A stretch of 64,000 nt of DNA from Providencia rettgeri (GTDB lineage: Bacteria > Pseudomonadota > Gammaproteobacteria > Enterobacterales > Enterobacteriaceae), in contig UGTZ01000001.1 in NCBI GenBank assembly GCA_900455085.1, positions 1,828,501 to 1,892,500 of the forward strand, read 5' to 3'. Shown here one piece after another: positions 1 through 9,928 of this stretch (position 1 is its first letter; each line of letters starts with the position of its first letter). The notes under the pieces were generated by a model, which made no database searches, was not told the origin of the DNA, and was given only the letters and a program-made list of their open reading frames with translations. Position numbers and translations under genes: made by a program.

Positions 1-744
1 ACAAATGAAGGGCGATTGAGAACATCACCTAACGTGGCAGAAAATAAGTCATTATGGACTGGATAAGGTGAGGTCATATTAAAGGGCCCAGAAAGCGTTG
101 GGCTATCCAATAGAAAACAAATTGCCCGAACCATATCGTTGATATGTATCCATGGCATGTATTGTTTTCCGTCACCGATTGGGCCTCCCGCCCCCCATTT
201 TGAAAATGGGGAGAATTTTAGCCAGTAAACCGCCATTCGCCGATAGCACTAGGCCAGTGCGTAGTAAACAAACGCGAGTTTTTTCCGACTGTGCATTAAC
301 GGCTAATGCTTCCCAATGCTGTGTGAGTTGGTGAGTAAATTCATCGTGGGGTTGTTCGTCTTCAGTCACGACCGATTGGCCTTGGTTACCATAATAACCA
401 ACAGCAGACCCCGATAAAAATACACGAGGTGGCGTTTCACTGGCGAGGATTAATTCACTTAGTTTTTGCGTCAATTTCCAACGACTATCGCACAATAACT
501 TTTTTTGTTCTTCGGTCCAGCGCTTATCAGCGATCGGTTCGCCAGCAAGATTAATAACAGCATCAAAGTCATTCAGGTGAGTTTGCTCATTAAGAGACGT
601 CCAGCACTCAACAGCCTTACAAAAATGGCTATAAACTTTTTGCGGAGAACGGCTTAACACAGTAACCTGATGCCCAAGAGAAATCAGTTTTTGGATAAGT
701 GGTGTTCCGATTAGCCCGGTGCCGCCTGTTATGAGTATTTTCAT
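1..744 (-). pseudogene. yfcH: YfcH, NAD(P)-binding SDR/epimerase-like protein, frameshifted and cut by window edge
   Basis: An extended short-chain dehydrogenase family protein of unknown substrate. The N-terminus carries the Rossmann motif GGTGLIG directly after MKILIT. The YxxxK-type region with SGSAVGYYG follows at about residue 120. I start at MKILITGG (744) rather than the upstream ATG at 759, because E. coli YfcH begins there. After IFKMGGG the frame is lost at 184-196 (runs of G/C). Removing one base restores [14 protein letters not shown] and an open frame to position 1. The E. coli protein is about 297 residues, so the last ~50 lie outside the window. The break is probably a homopolymer sequence error rather than real inactivation. 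Transcribed divergently from yfcD. Confidence 0.85.
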
Positions 745-1097
745 CGCCATCCCCGTCATATTTCAAACCGCAGCGTTGTTGCTTGCGTTCTATCACCTTA
801 GTCACAATACACCAACTTTGCGTATTAACTTCTCATTAGTGTCACAAACTACAGCGTTATGATTTAACTATAGCATTTGTGAATACAATTTGTATGATTT
901 GCTTGGAGTATCATAAAGAAACCTGGCTTCATTATCATTGCAATAAAGAAGTGCTTTTTATGATGGCAACTAATCACAAATTCAGCTAGGATCATCTCCA
1001 TAGGTGCGGATCAATGCGGATTGGTATTGTCTGGCATACAATAATAATCAGTCTAATGATATAAGCATTTTTAGCTTAAAAATAAAAGGTTTACAGG

Positions 1098-1640
1098 ATG
1101 GAACAACCAACCGAAGTCGTTGAATGGGTCGATATTGTTGATGAAGACAATACGGTGATTGCTCAGGCAACACGTAGCCAAATGCGGGCAGAAAACCTAC
1201 GCCACCGTGCAACTTACATTGTTGTTCATGACGGAATGGGCAAAATATTGGTTCAACGACGCACTGATATTAAAGATTTTCACCCCGGTTTCCTCGACGC
1301 AACAGCAGGTGGAGTCGTGACAAAAGGGGAAAACATCCTTGACTCTGCAAAGCGCGAAGCTGAAGAAGAGCTGGGTATTGCAGGCGTTCCTTTTGCGGAA
1401 CATGGCCATTTTTATTTTGAAGATGCGCATTGTCGTGTATGGGGTGGGTTGTTTAGCTGTGTGAGTCATGGTCCATTTGCTTTACAAGAATCTGAAGTTG
1501 TTGAAGTCAGTTGGTTGACCCCTAAAGAGATCAGCGCGCGCTGTGATGAATTTACGCCAGATTCACTCAAAGCACTTTCCTTATGGTTAACTCGCAATAA
1601 TGAGTTAGAAAAAACCATCACTTGTGCTGAAAATTCATAA
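1098..1640 (+). CDS. yfcD: YfcD, NUDIX hydrolase
   Basis: A 180-residue Nudix family hydrolase, the same size as E. coli YfcD. The Nudix box G-x5-E-x7-REAEEELG sits at about residues 72-94 with all the acidic residues that bind the metal. The N-terminal part ([10 protein letters not shown]) resembles the isopentenyl-diphosphate isomerase-like Nudix branch, but the true substrate is unknown. Single gene: divergent from yfcH, with a 338-bp spacer that must hold both promoters, and followed by a rho-independent terminator at 1659. No irregularities seen. Confidence 0.93.
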   Translation: MEQPTEVVEWVDIVDEDNTVIAQATRSQMRAENLRHRATYIVVHDGMGKILVQRRTDIKDFHPGFLDATAGGVVTKGENILDSAKREAEEELGIAGVPFAEHGHFYFEDAHCRVWGGLFSCVSHGPFALQESEVVEVSWLTPKEISARCDEFTPDSLKALSLWLTRNNELEKTITCAENS

Positions 1641-1658
1641 CCGATCAGATTTAAATTA

Positions 1659-1694
1659 TTAAAGGGCTGTTTTATTTAGCCCTTTAATTTTTTT
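1659..1694 (+). terminator. Rho-independent terminator after yfcD
   Basis: The inverted repeat TTAAAGGGCT / AGCCCTTTAA with a 9-nt AT-rich loop is followed directly by a run of seven T. It lies 19 nt after the yfcD stop codon. Confidence 0.85.
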
Positions 1695-1878
1695 CTCCCA
1701 AAATCAAATCTCTAGCAAAGTTAATTTCTGGCTAATATATAACGATTAGTTATAACCAACTTGCATGCTAAACGATGTATTCATTTCCACACTAGATATA
1801 ATGTGACAGAACTTAACATTTATCGTTTGCGATATGATGCACTGCTTGATGTATATATAACGCTTCGAGAGAATAAAA

Positions 1879-3123
1879 ATGACAATTGATAAACAGAATA
1901 CTTTTTTGAAACAACAACACCTTGAGAACGTAACCAATAAAGCTCGCGAGATTATGGAGCGTGAAGGAATTGAAGCATTAATCGCAACCGTGGGTGATAA
2001 CTTCTATCACCTAACCGGTTTTGCGAGCTTCTTTATGTATACTTTCAGGCAAACAGGCTCTGCGATTGCGGTTATTTTTCGCGATCCTTCCATAGAATCA
2101 TTGGTTATTATGAATGAATTTGAAGCAGCAAACTTGTCACTTCAAATGCCTAATGCAAAGATTAAAACATTCCCAATTTGGGTGGATGTAGACGACCCTT
2201 ACAACCCTGAAAATGGCAAAGTGGTAAAACCAAGGCCAATTAATAGCCCAATAGAAACAATTTTCAATTTACTCAAAGAAGCATTGTCTGAAGCGGGGGT
2301 TTATGGAAAACCAGTTGCGATTGAATTAAACCAAATTACACATACCGGTAAAGTATGGTTGGATAGGATTATTCCTGGTTTAAATTTGGTTGATTCTTCG
2401 CCGTTATTTAATGAATTACGCATGATTAAAAGTGAGTGGGAAATTGCTCATCTCAGAAAATCTGCACAAATTACAGAAGCCGGTATCGCTGCTGCGAGTA
2501 AATTAATCAGGGTTGGCTGTACTTCAGCGGAATTAACCGCTGCTTTTAAAGCTAAAGTGATGGAATTCCCTGAAACGAACTATAGTCGCTTCAATTTAAT
2601 TTCAGTGGGCAGTGATTTTTCACCCAAAATGATCCCAGATGATCAACCAGCAAAAGAAGGTGACTTAATTAAATTTGACTGTGGTGTAGATGTGGCTGGT
2701 TACGGTGCTGATATTGCAAGGACATTTGTGGTTGGTCAACCGAATGAAAAAGTCGCTGATATTTATCAAACTATCTTAAAAGGCCATCAATATATGTTAA
2801 GCCGAGTTGCACCTGGCGTTGCATTAAGTGATGTTTTTAATGAAACAATGGCCCTCATTCGTTCTTCAGGCTTGCCTCATTATAATCGTGGGCACCTAGG
2901 TCATGGTGATGGGGTGTTCGTTGGGTTAGAAGAAGCCCCTTTTGTGAGCGCGGCGACGACAGAAATATTTAGAGCTGGGATGGTGATGAGTTTAGAAACA
3001 CCGTATTACGGGATTGGTGTTGGTGGCATTATGATTGAAGATATGCTGCTTATTACTGAAGATGGAGTCGAAATGTTAAGTCATTTGCCTCGTGAATTAA
3101 TTTCTTTCGGGCAAATGGAATAA
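1879..3123 (+). CDS. M24 family metallopeptidase (Xaa-Pro dipeptidase/creatinase-like)
   Basis: A 414-residue pita-bread-fold protein: an N-terminal creatinase-type domain (about 15-175) and a C-terminal M24 catalytic domain (about 185-405). The five expected metal ligands are visible: D267 (FDCGVD), D278 (GADIART), H342 (GHLGHGDG), E373 (SLETPYYG) and E387 (MIEDML). An active Xaa-Pro-type peptidase or a C-N hydrolase is therefore plausible, but the substrate cannot be read from sequence. It has no signal peptide and is likely cytosolic. It begins 8-10 nt after a GAGAG ribosome site. Ten bases separate it from a DUF3311 gene and then a symporter, suggesting an uptake-and-hydrolysis operon. 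I know of no counterpart at this position in E. coli, so it is probably accessory. Confidence 0.85.
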   Translation: MTIDKQNTFLKQQHLENVTNKAREIMEREGIEALIATVGDNFYHLTGFASFFMYTFRQTGSAIAVIFRDPSIESLVIMNEFEAANLSLQMPNAKIKTFPIWVDVDDPYNPENGKVVKPRPINSPIETIFNLLKEALSEAGVYGKPVAIELNQITHTGKVWLDRIIPGLNLVDSSPLFNELRMIKSEWEIAHLRKSAQITEAGIAAASKLIRVGCTSAELTAAFKAKVMEFPETNYSRFNLISVGSDFSPKMIPDDQPAKEGDLIKFDCGVDVAGYGADIARTFVVGQPNEKVADIYQTILKGHQYMLSRVAPGVALSDVFNETMALIRSSGLPHYNRGHLGHGDGVFVGLEEAPFVSAATTEIFRAGMVMSLETPYYGIGVGGIMIEDMLLITEDGVEMLSHLPRELISFGQME

Positions 3124-3133
3124 GGGGCGGTAT

Positions 3134-3331
3134 ATGAAGTGGTATCATTATTTAGTTATTTTTCCAATCCTCGCATTAACCGTAGGTATCTATTATGCCA
3201 ATCAAGTAGAGCCTTTTGTGATGGGCTTGCCATTTTTAATGTTCTGGATTGTCTCATGGGTGATTGTTACAGCCTTAGTTATGTTATTAATCAATGTATT
3301 AGATAATAAAAATACGAAGGAAAGCTCATGA
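3134..3331 (+). CDS. DUF3311-type small membrane protein
   Basis: A 65-residue protein with two predicted membrane helices (about 4-22 and 30-57) and a charged tail. Its size, topology and position just before a sodium:solute symporter fit the DUF3311/YhdT type, which is typically paired with SSS transporters such as PanF. Its stop overlaps the symporter start (ATGA at 3328-3331), pointing to translational coupling. It is probably a small partner subunit of the transporter; this is inferred from context. Confidence 0.8.
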   Translation: MKWYHYLVIFPILALTVGIYYANQVEPFVMGLPFLMFWIVSWVIVTALVMLLINVLDNKNTKESS

Positions 3332-4770
3332 GTTCCGCATTAATTATTATTACAATTTTTTTCCTATTTAGCATTTATCTTGCTATCCGTGCTAAAAAAG
3401 GCAAAACGATGGATCACGAAGGGTGGTCTGTCGGTGGGCGCAGCTATGGTGCATTGCTAGTTTTCCTTCTAAGTGCAGGGGAAATATATACCACGTTTAC
3501 TTTTCTTGGTGGAAGCGGCTGGGCTTACGGTAAAGGACCTGCAATTTTATATACCTTAGCGGTCAATGCTTTTATGGGGATCTTTTTATACTGGGTACAC
3601 CCAAGAGTATGGCGCTTTGCAAAAGATAATGATGTCAGAACGATTTCTGAGTTATTTACCAAGAAATACCAAAGCCCGGGGTTAGGGTTATTAATTAGCT
3701 TGATTTCTATTGCTGCGATGGTGCCTTTATTTGTTTTGCAGCTTAAAGGATTAGGCATTATTGTTTCACAAGCGTCTTATGGCGCAATTCCTGCAGATAT
3801 TGCCATATGGATTGGAATTATTGCAGTGACGTTGTTTGTGATGATCTCCGGTATTCATGGGTCAGCTTGGACATCAGCACTGAAAGATTTAATGATTTTA
3901 ATTGTGGTCGTATTTATTGGTATTTATATCCCACTTCATTATTACGGTAGCTTTGGGGAGATGTTTAAAGCGATAGATACGGCGATGCCAAGCTTTTTAA
4001 CATTCTCCGAAACGGGTCTAAATATTCCTTGGTATATTTCCACAATATTCTTATCTGTGGTCGCCTATTTCTGTTGGCCACATTATATGGCTGCGGTATT
4101 TACGGCTAAAGATGAAAAATCCTTAAAACGCAATAGTATTTTAATTCCTGCCTATAGCTTAATTATGTTATTTGCATTTTTTGTGGGTTATGCGTCTATA
4201 TTACAAATTCCGCATCTTGAAGGCTCAGCTGTGGATTTATCGCTGTTTGAGATATCTAAAAGCACCTTCTCACCTATTGTGGTCGGTTTTATTGGTGCCG
4301 CGGGTATGCTAACCGCATTAGTCCCAGGGTCGATGTTGCTACTAACCACCTCTAATATGTTAGCGGGCGTTGTACAAAAAGCGATGGGAGTGAGTGAGGA
4401 AAAACGCCAGTCTGGTGTTTATGCACGCTTTATGGTGCCTGTTGTTGCGTTAGTCAGCTTGTATTTTATTTTCCACAGTAACGATACCTTGGTGGCTATT
4501 ATGTTACTCGGGGTCAATATTGTTGCGCAGTTTTTCCCAGCTTTGTTGATGAGTTTTAAACAGAAAAATCCAATGACCCCTGCGGGCGCTATTTGTGGGA
4601 TTTCCGCGGGGGTTTTATTTCTCGCGGTAACCTATATCGAGAAAATTTCTTTAGCGCAATTGTTCCCTTGGTTAGGGGAAAGTTTAAGTTTCATGAATAT
4701 CGGTATTGCTGCATTTATTCTGAATATTATTGTGGCGGTAATAATTTCATTATTTAGCAAAACAAAGTAA
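3328..4770 (+). CDS. Sodium:solute symporter (SSS family)
   Basis: A 480-residue polytopic membrane protein with 12-13 hydrophobic segments. SSS-family features are present: an N-terminal helix followed by the WSVGGRSYG stretch and LLSAGEIYTTFTFLG, and later the GAAGMLTALVPGSMLL region typical of the sodium-binding core. It resembles the PanF/ActP branch, but the substrate is unknown. It overlaps the DUF3311 gene by 4 nt and is the last gene of the M24 peptidase operon. That suggests it imports a small peptide or amide that the peptidase cleaves (inference). A hairpin with a T-tract follows at 4801. Confidence 0.87.
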   Translation: MSSALIIITIFFLFSIYLAIRAKKGKTMDHEGWSVGGRSYGALLVFLLSAGEIYTTFTFLGGSGWAYGKGPAILYTLAVNAFMGIFLYWVHPRVWRFAKDNDVRTISELFTKKYQSPGLGLLISLISIAAMVPLFVLQLKGLGIIVSQASYGAIPADIAIWIGIIAVTLFVMISGIHGSAWTSALKDLMILIVVVFIGIYIPLHYYGSFGEMFKAIDTAMPSFLTFSETGLNIPWYISTIFLSVVAYFCWPHYMAAVFTAKDEKSLKRNSILIPAYSLIMLFAFFVGYASILQIPHLEGSAVDLSLFEISKSTFSPIVVGFIGAAGMLTALVPGSMLLLTTSNMLAGVVQKAMGVSEEKRQSGVYARFMVPVVALVSLYFIFHSNDTLVAIMLLGVNIVAQFFPALLMSFKQKNPMTPAGAICGISAGVLFLAVTYIEKISLAQLFPWLGESLSFMNIGIAAFILNIIVAVIISLFSKTK

Positions 4771-4800
4771 CAAGTGATATTTTAATTTTTTATTAATATT

Positions 4801-4835
4801 GCACCTTGTGATTATATCGCAGGGTGTATTTTTTT
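4801..4835 (+). terminator. Probable rho-independent terminator after the symporter
   Basis: CACCTTG pairs with CAGGGTG (one G-T pair) across an 11-nt loop and is followed by a run of seven T. It lies 30 nt after the symporter stop. Confidence 0.6.
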
Positions 4836-5048
4836 ATTTGATTAGTTTGAATTTAAATTCATTTAATAATTAACAATCAATTGATGAATATTATTATCTT
4901 ATTTATCTTGTCAGCAATAAATTTAACCTTATAGTAATTTAAGCTACTTATATGAATCTTCCTTTAGGCTAATTTCTTACTGTTTTAAAAGGTGGGTTTC
5001 TTAAGTTTTTACATGCTTAAATATTATTTGATATGAAGGATTCTTATT

Positions 5049-6407
5049 ATGAAAAAAAATGAGTCAGTTGAATTATTGAAAAATCAGAAAGGAAAAGATA
5101 AATGCCCACCTAATAAATTAGCACTCTATACAAATATTGATTATAACAATTCAGAAATTGGCGATATTCTTTTAATATCTCCAGATATTCAACTTGATCA
5201 GAAGGAACTTGAATCATATGGATTTGATGTGGGGCATCATGATGGCGTTTCCTGTGTTGTCAACAATATGTCTAAAGCAGCTACGCTTGTCGCAGGTCTT
5301 AACCTTGATGGTGAAATATTACGAGTCCCTGCATTGTCTTCAATCGCGTCATTGGTTGGTTTAGGTTGGAATGATCTAACACGTTCTGTTGTTGCTGCCC
5401 CCGTTGAGTTAGTTACTTTAGAAATATCTTCTGAAAGTCCTCTCCAAAGTACATTAGGTAAAGTTAATAATATTGAAATTGATATAGTTAATAAAGGCAA
5501 TGTTGCTGTTTATGGTGTCACATTAGAGATAACCACAAAAAATAGTGATGTAGCCAATGTCATTTCATACCCTGAATTAATTGATCTTCACTCAAATATG
5601 ATCACCACAATCCCTGTATCTCTTGAAGGGAAAAATACGGGTGAAACACTATTAAGTGTTCGGATCCACACTCCGATTGGTGTTATTAATCAGGGAAGTA
5701 ATACTTATGATGTAAAAGTCGAGGTAAAAGCTAGGGTTGAATTAAATTTAACGATAGATACGCAAGTTACGTTATTAACCGGAGAGTCAAAGTCAGTCCC
5801 ACTTAAGATTACGAATAACAGTGATACATTGGTTCGTAGTGCGATTATAAATGCGAATTCAGGGAATAGCTCTCTTGTTATAGTGGGTGAATTTGGCTCA
5901 ACGGTTGATATAGACCGAAATAGTTCAAAGGTTGTAAATATTCCATTAAATGCAAGCTTAACGACAGTAGGTGATACGCAATTAGCCTGTAGCCTGACAC
6001 TACCGAAAGGCTATGAAAATGAAGGCAATAATAATGCAATTTCTGCGATTACGGTGACAGCAGAAAGAGAATTAGAAGTTTTACAACAGTATCAAGCTAG
6101 TTGGGCTGGGGAAGGTGGTTATCTTTACAGCTACATGTTGACATTAAAATCACAAAATTCACGCGTTAATAAATGGCAACTCACATTCCAATTACCAGCT
6201 GGCGCTAAAGTTTCTGAAAACTGGTATGAAAGCCAAAAAAACTGGTTGACGAAGGAAGAAGTAGGTGGAAATGTTATTTTAGGTAATACGAGTGGACATA
6301 CTATCGACCCGGGTATTGAACTTCCATTGCAAATACAGGTAGTTTATCTTGAGCAGGCAGAGGTGAATGAGTACATCTATGACTTGCACCTTCGACAAAT
6401 AGGATAA
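5049..6407 (+). CDS. Hypothetical all-beta multidomain protein: beta/gamma-crystallin-like, Ig-like repeats and CBM-like C-terminus
   Basis: A 452-residue protein I do not recognise as a named gene. Residues about 24-117 look like two Greek-key motifs: ALYTNIDYN ... DGVSCVV, then ATLVAGLNLDGEILRVP ... WNDLTRSV, similar in pattern to the beta/gamma-crystallin signature but with an imperfect calcium motif. Residues about 119-340 appear to be two Ig/CARDB-like beta-sandwich repeats (EIDIVNKGNVAVYGVTLEI; VPLKITNNSDTLVRSAII). The C-terminal part (about 345-452) has the pattern W-x-L-x-F-x-LP-x-G ... W ... I-x-PG of CBM2-like modules. There is no signal peptide or membrane segment. It is monocistronic, with about 280 bp of AT-rich sequence upstream and a strong terminator downstream. 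The domain assignments are by eye only and tentative. Confidence 0.6.
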   Translation: MKKNESVELLKNQKGKDKCPPNKLALYTNIDYNNSEIGDILLISPDIQLDQKELESYGFDVGHHDGVSCVVNNMSKAATLVAGLNLDGEILRVPALSSIASLVGLGWNDLTRSVVAAPVELVTLEISSESPLQSTLGKVNNIEIDIVNKGNVAVYGVTLEITTKNSDVANVISYPELIDLHSNMITTIPVSLEGKNTGETLLSVRIHTPIGVINQGSNTYDVKVEVKARVELNLTIDTQVTLLTGESKSVPLKITNNSDTLVRSAIINANSGNSSLVIVGEFGSTVDIDRNSSKVVNIPLNASLTTVGDTQLACSLTLPKGYENEGNNNAISAITVTAERELEVLQQYQASWAGEGGYLYSYMLTLKSQNSRVNKWQLTFQLPAGAKVSENWYESQKNWLTKEEVGGNVILGNTSGHTIDPGIELPLQIQVVYLEQAEVNEYIYDLHLRQIG

Positions 6408-6441
6408 TATTTTTAAGTGATAATTCAGTCTTTATCATCAT

Positions 6442-6480
6442 AAAAAAATGCCAATCAGTTTGAACTGGTTGGCATTTTTT
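6442..6480. terminator. Bidirectional terminator between the hypothetical gene and pta
   Basis: The symmetric element AAAAAATGCCAATCAG / TGGTTGGCATTTTTT has A-runs on one side and T-runs on the other. It lies between the converging 452-residue gene and pta and can serve both strands. Confidence 0.85.
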
Positions 6481-6507
6481 ACTTATAAAAGATAAATAAA
6501 ATTTTAG

Positions 6508-8652
6508 TTAAGCGTTTTCGTTTTGTACTGCTTGGATAGCGGTTAACGCAACGGTATAAACGATGTCATCAACTAACGCACCACGAGACAAGTCATTGAC
6601 CGGTTTACGCATACCTTGCAACATTGGACCGATGGAGACAAGGTCAGCAGAACGTTGTACGGCTTTATACGTGGTGTTACCGGTATTTAAGTCTGGGAAG
6701 ATAAATACGGTCGCTTTACCTGCAACTGGAGAATTAGGTGCTTTGGATTTAGCCACATCAGCCATTACCGCGGCATCGTACTGTAATGGGCCATCAATCA
6801 TCAGATCTGGGCGTTTTTCTTGAGCTAAACGGGTTGCTTCACGCACTTTCTCAACATCACTACCCGCACCTGAATCACCTGTAGAGTAAGAAATCATCGC
6901 AACGCGTGGGTCAATACCGAATGCTTTTGCAGAATCAGCAGATTGGATAGCGATTTCTGATAATTGCTCTGCAGTTGGGTCTGGATTGATAGCACAGTCA
7001 CCATAAACAAATACTTGTTCAGGTAATAGCATAAAGAAGACGGAAGAAACTAATGAGCTGCCCGGCGCTGTTTTAATTAATTGCAGCGGTGGACGGATGG
7101 TATTTGCTGTCGTATGAACAGCACCAGAAACTAGGCCATCAACTTCGCCTTTTTCCAGCATTAATGTCCCTAATACGACGTTATCTTCTAACTGCTCACG
7201 AGCAACAACCTCTGTCATTCCTTTGCTCTTACGTAATTCAACGAGGCGAGCAACGTATTCTTCGCGTACTTTAACTGGGTCGACAATTTCAATGCCAGTG
7301 CCGAGTTCAATACCTTGTGCGGCAGCAACACGACGAATGTCTTCTGGGTTACCTAACAGTACGCAAGTTGCAATACCGCGCTCTGCACAGATAGATGCAG
7401 CTTTAACTGTGCGTGGTTCGTCGCCTTCAGGAAGAACAATACGCTTGCCTGCTTTACGTGCTAACTCTGTTAACTGATAACGGAATGCAGGTGGTGATAA
7501 GCGGTTAGGGCGTTCAGAGTCGGCAACCAGTGATTCAATCCAATCGCTACTAATATGACGAGCAACATAGTTTTGAATTTTTTCAATACGCTCATGGTCA
7601 TCTGCCGGAACTTCTAAGCTAAAGCTTTGTAAATTCAGTGATGTTTGCCATGTATTGCTTTTCACCATGAAAACGGGCAAGCCAGTTTCGAAGGCTTGTT
7701 CACAAAGTTGGCGAATAGGCGCATCGATATTGTAGCCACCAGTGAGTAGAACTGCACCGATTTCAACCCCGTTCATTGCTGCTAGTGATGCAGAAACTAA
7801 TACATCAGGGCGATCCGCTGAGGTCACTAATAATGAGCCTGGGCGGAAGTGTTCAAGCATGTGCGGGATGCTACGTGCGCAGAAAGTCACAGATTTAACG
7901 CGACGAGTTTTGATTTCACCTTCGTTAACAATCTCTGCACTTAAGTGTTTTGCCATGTCAATTGCACGGGTGGCAATTAAATCAAAGTTCCATGGAATAG
8001 ATGCCAGTACCGGCAGATTCAGCGCAGAAAGTTTCTTAGTATCGAGGTTAGCTACAGTTGCCTTAGTTGAATCGTCAAAGATTTCAGATAAGTCAGGGCG
8101 AGTACGACCTTGTTCATCAACAGGGGCATTAACCTTATTGATGATCACGCCAATAATATTTTTATTACGTTGGCCACCAAATTCGTTACGTACTAACTCT
8201 AAACGCTCTTGCATTTGTGTGATTGAGCTGTTGCCTGGTGCAGTGACGAAAACAATTTCTGCACCTAATGTTTTGGCAATTTCATAGTTTAATGATTGAG
8301 CAAATGAGTGTTTACGCGTTGGCACTAAACCTTCAATTAAAATCACTTCCGCATTTTTTGTGTGGTCATGATAGCGAGCTACGATTTCTTCCATTAATAC
8401 ATCTTTTTTGGAAGAGGTCAGTAGCGATTCAACGTATTCCATTGTCAGTGGCTCAACAATGGTAGTAATACTTGAATGAGAACGCAGGACTTCAGTGGTT
8501 TGGTCTTTATTGCCAGAGACGCGTGGCTGTGCGATAGGTTTGAAAACGCTTAATTGAACACCTTTTTGTTCCATTGAGCGAACGACACCTAGGCTAACGC
8601 TAGTTAAGCCAACGCTGGTGCCAGTAGGTATTAACATAATTGTACGGGACAC
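6508..8652 (-). CDS. pta: Phosphate acetyltransferase (Pta)
   Basis: Converts acetyl-CoA and phosphate to acetyl phosphate and CoA in the acetate pathway. At 714 residues it has the length of the long enterobacterial Pta. Order of parts: an N-terminal P-loop-like AAA_26 domain starting [15 protein letters not shown], a middle DRTGG-type domain (about 215-330), and the C-terminal PTA_PTB catalytic domain (about 390-710) with [11 protein letters not shown] and [20 protein letters not shown]. It is downstream of ackA on the same strand with a 72-bp spacer that contains a strong hairpin. The frame is intact, unlike the neighbouring ackA. Confidence 0.97.
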   Translation of the reverse strand: MSRTIMLIPTGTSVGLTSVSLGVVRSMEQKGVQLSVFKPIAQPRVSGNKDQTTEVLRSHSSITTIVEPLTMEYVESLLTSSKKDVLMEEIVARYHDHTKNAEVILIEGLVPTRKHSFAQSLNYEIAKTLGAEIVFVTAPGNSSITQMQERLELVRNEFGGQRNKNIIGVIINKVNAPVDEQGRTRPDLSEIFDDSTKATVANLDTKKLSALNLPVLASIPWNFDLIATRAIDMAKHLSAEIVNEGEIKTRRVKSVTFCARSIPHMLEHFRPGSLLVTSADRPDVLVSASLAAMNGVEIGAVLLTGGYNIDAPIRQLCEQAFETGLPVFMVKSNTWQTSLNLQSFSLEVPADDHERIEKIQNYVARHISSDWIESLVADSERPNRLSPPAFRYQLTELARKAGKRIVLPEGDEPRTVKAASICAERGIATCVLLGNPEDIRRVAAAQGIELGTGIEIVDPVKVREEYVARLVELRKSKGMTEVVAREQLEDNVVLGTLMLEKGEVDGLVSGAVHTTANTIRPPLQLIKTAPGSSLVSSVFFMLLPEQVFVYGDCAINPDPTAEQLSEIAIQSADSAKAFGIDPRVAMISYSTGDSGAGSDVEKVREATRLAQEKRPDLMIDGPLQYDAAVMADVAKSKAPNSPVAGKATVFIFPDLNTGNTTYKAVQRSADLVSIGPMLQGMRKPVNDLSRGALVDDIVYTVALTAIQAVQNENA

Positions 8653-8691
8653 GGGAACCTCTTTCTTTCGGTTACTCTAATGACAAAACGA

Positions 8692-8716
8692 TACCGCCAG
8701 CTAGTTGCTGGCGGTA
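8692..8716 (-). promoter_or_regulatory. Perfect hairpin in the ackA-pta spacer
   Basis: TACCGCCAGC and GCTGGCGGTA form a 10-bp perfect GC-rich stem with a 5-nt loop. It begins 8 nt after the ackA stop and ends 39 nt before the pta start. No good T-tract follows on the minus strand, so it looks more like an mRNA-stabilising or partial attenuating structure than a full terminator (inference). Confidence 0.5.
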
Positions 8717-8724
8717 GAAGTTGC

Positions 8725-9928
8725 TTATGCGGTTAAACGCGCAGTATCTTGGGCAATAACCAACTCTTCGTTGGTTGCGATAACCAGCGCTGGACGGCTG
8801 TTATCGGTAGTGATTAAACCTTCTTTACCGAAGCGTGCCGCTAAGTTACGTTCGTGGTCATATTCGAAACCAAGGATTGCCAGTTTCTTCAAGGTGATTT
8901 CACGAACTTGTGCTGAATTTTCACCAATACCACCAGTGAAGATGATAGCATCAAGACGGCCTTCCATCAGTGCACTATATGCACCAACATATTTCGCTAA
9001 ACGATGGCAGAAAACATCCATTGCGCGAGTTGCATCTTCTTTTAGTGCCGTAGTTATCTTCAACATAGCGGCAGTCGCTTGTTACGCCAGTTAAACCTAA
9101 TAAACCAGATTCTTTGGTTAGCATTTTGTTGATTTGATCAACGCTCATACCTAAAGAATCATGTAAATGGAAAATAATTGCAGGGTCGATATCACCGCTA
9201 CGTGTTCCCATTACCAGGCCTTCTAATGGCGTTAAGCCCATTGAAGTATCAACACATTTACCGTTAACAATGGCAGTAACAGAACCACCGTTGCCTAAGT
9301 GGCAAGTGATAACATTGAGCTCATCAATAGGTTTGTTAAGTTTTTTCGCAGCTTCACGGGAAACATAGTAATGGCTTGTACCGTGTGCACCATAACGGCG
9401 GATACTATGCTCTGAATATAATTCGTATGGCAGTGCATACAGATAAGCTTCCTGAGGCATGGTCTGATGGAATGCGGTATCAAAGACAGCGACATTTTTG
9501 TTGACCAGATGCGGGAAGGATTTTCTTGCTTCTTCAATACCGATGAGATGAGCAGGGTTATGCAATGGCGCGAATGGAATAGCCGCTTCAATGCCTTCGA
9601 TCACTTCGTCTGTAATTAATACAGAAGAGGTAAATTTCTCACCACCATGAACAATACGGTGACCAATGGAGGTGATTTGCTCTGATAGCTCAGGTTTTTC
9701 AGCAAGAATAGTGTTAACAATGAAATCCAATGCTTCGCTATGCGCTGCACCAGCACCTAAAGGCGCTTCTTTCTTAGCACCATCCATTTTCCACTTAATA
9801 CGGGCTTCCGGGAGGTTAAAGCACTCAGCTAATCCAGATAAAAATTCATCGCCATTAGTTGGGTCGATGATGGCGAATTTCAGTGAGGAGCTACCGCAGT
9901 TTAGAACCAGTACCAGCTTACTTGACAT
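8725..9928 (-). pseudogene. ackA: Acetate kinase AckA, single-base frameshift (likely sequence error)
   Basis: Makes ATP and acetate from acetyl phosphate and ADP, together with Pta. The N-terminal part has [20 protein letters not shown] and GNGGSVTA motifs follow. At YVEDNYGTK the frame is lost because of a T4 run on the plus strand (9040-9043; AAAA in the gene). Taking out one base continues as [21 protein letters not shown] through [10 protein letters not shown] to the normal end LTA. The corrected gene is exactly 400 codons plus stop, the E. coli AckA length. True inactivation is therefore unlikely; an indel in the sequence is the better explanation. An FNR-like site lies upstream at 10319. 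Confidence 0.9.

Noticed and set aside
7742..8287. A 181-codon plus-strand ORF inside pta
   Set aside because: A shadow frame of a well-conserved gene, with low-complexity composition and no ribosome site.
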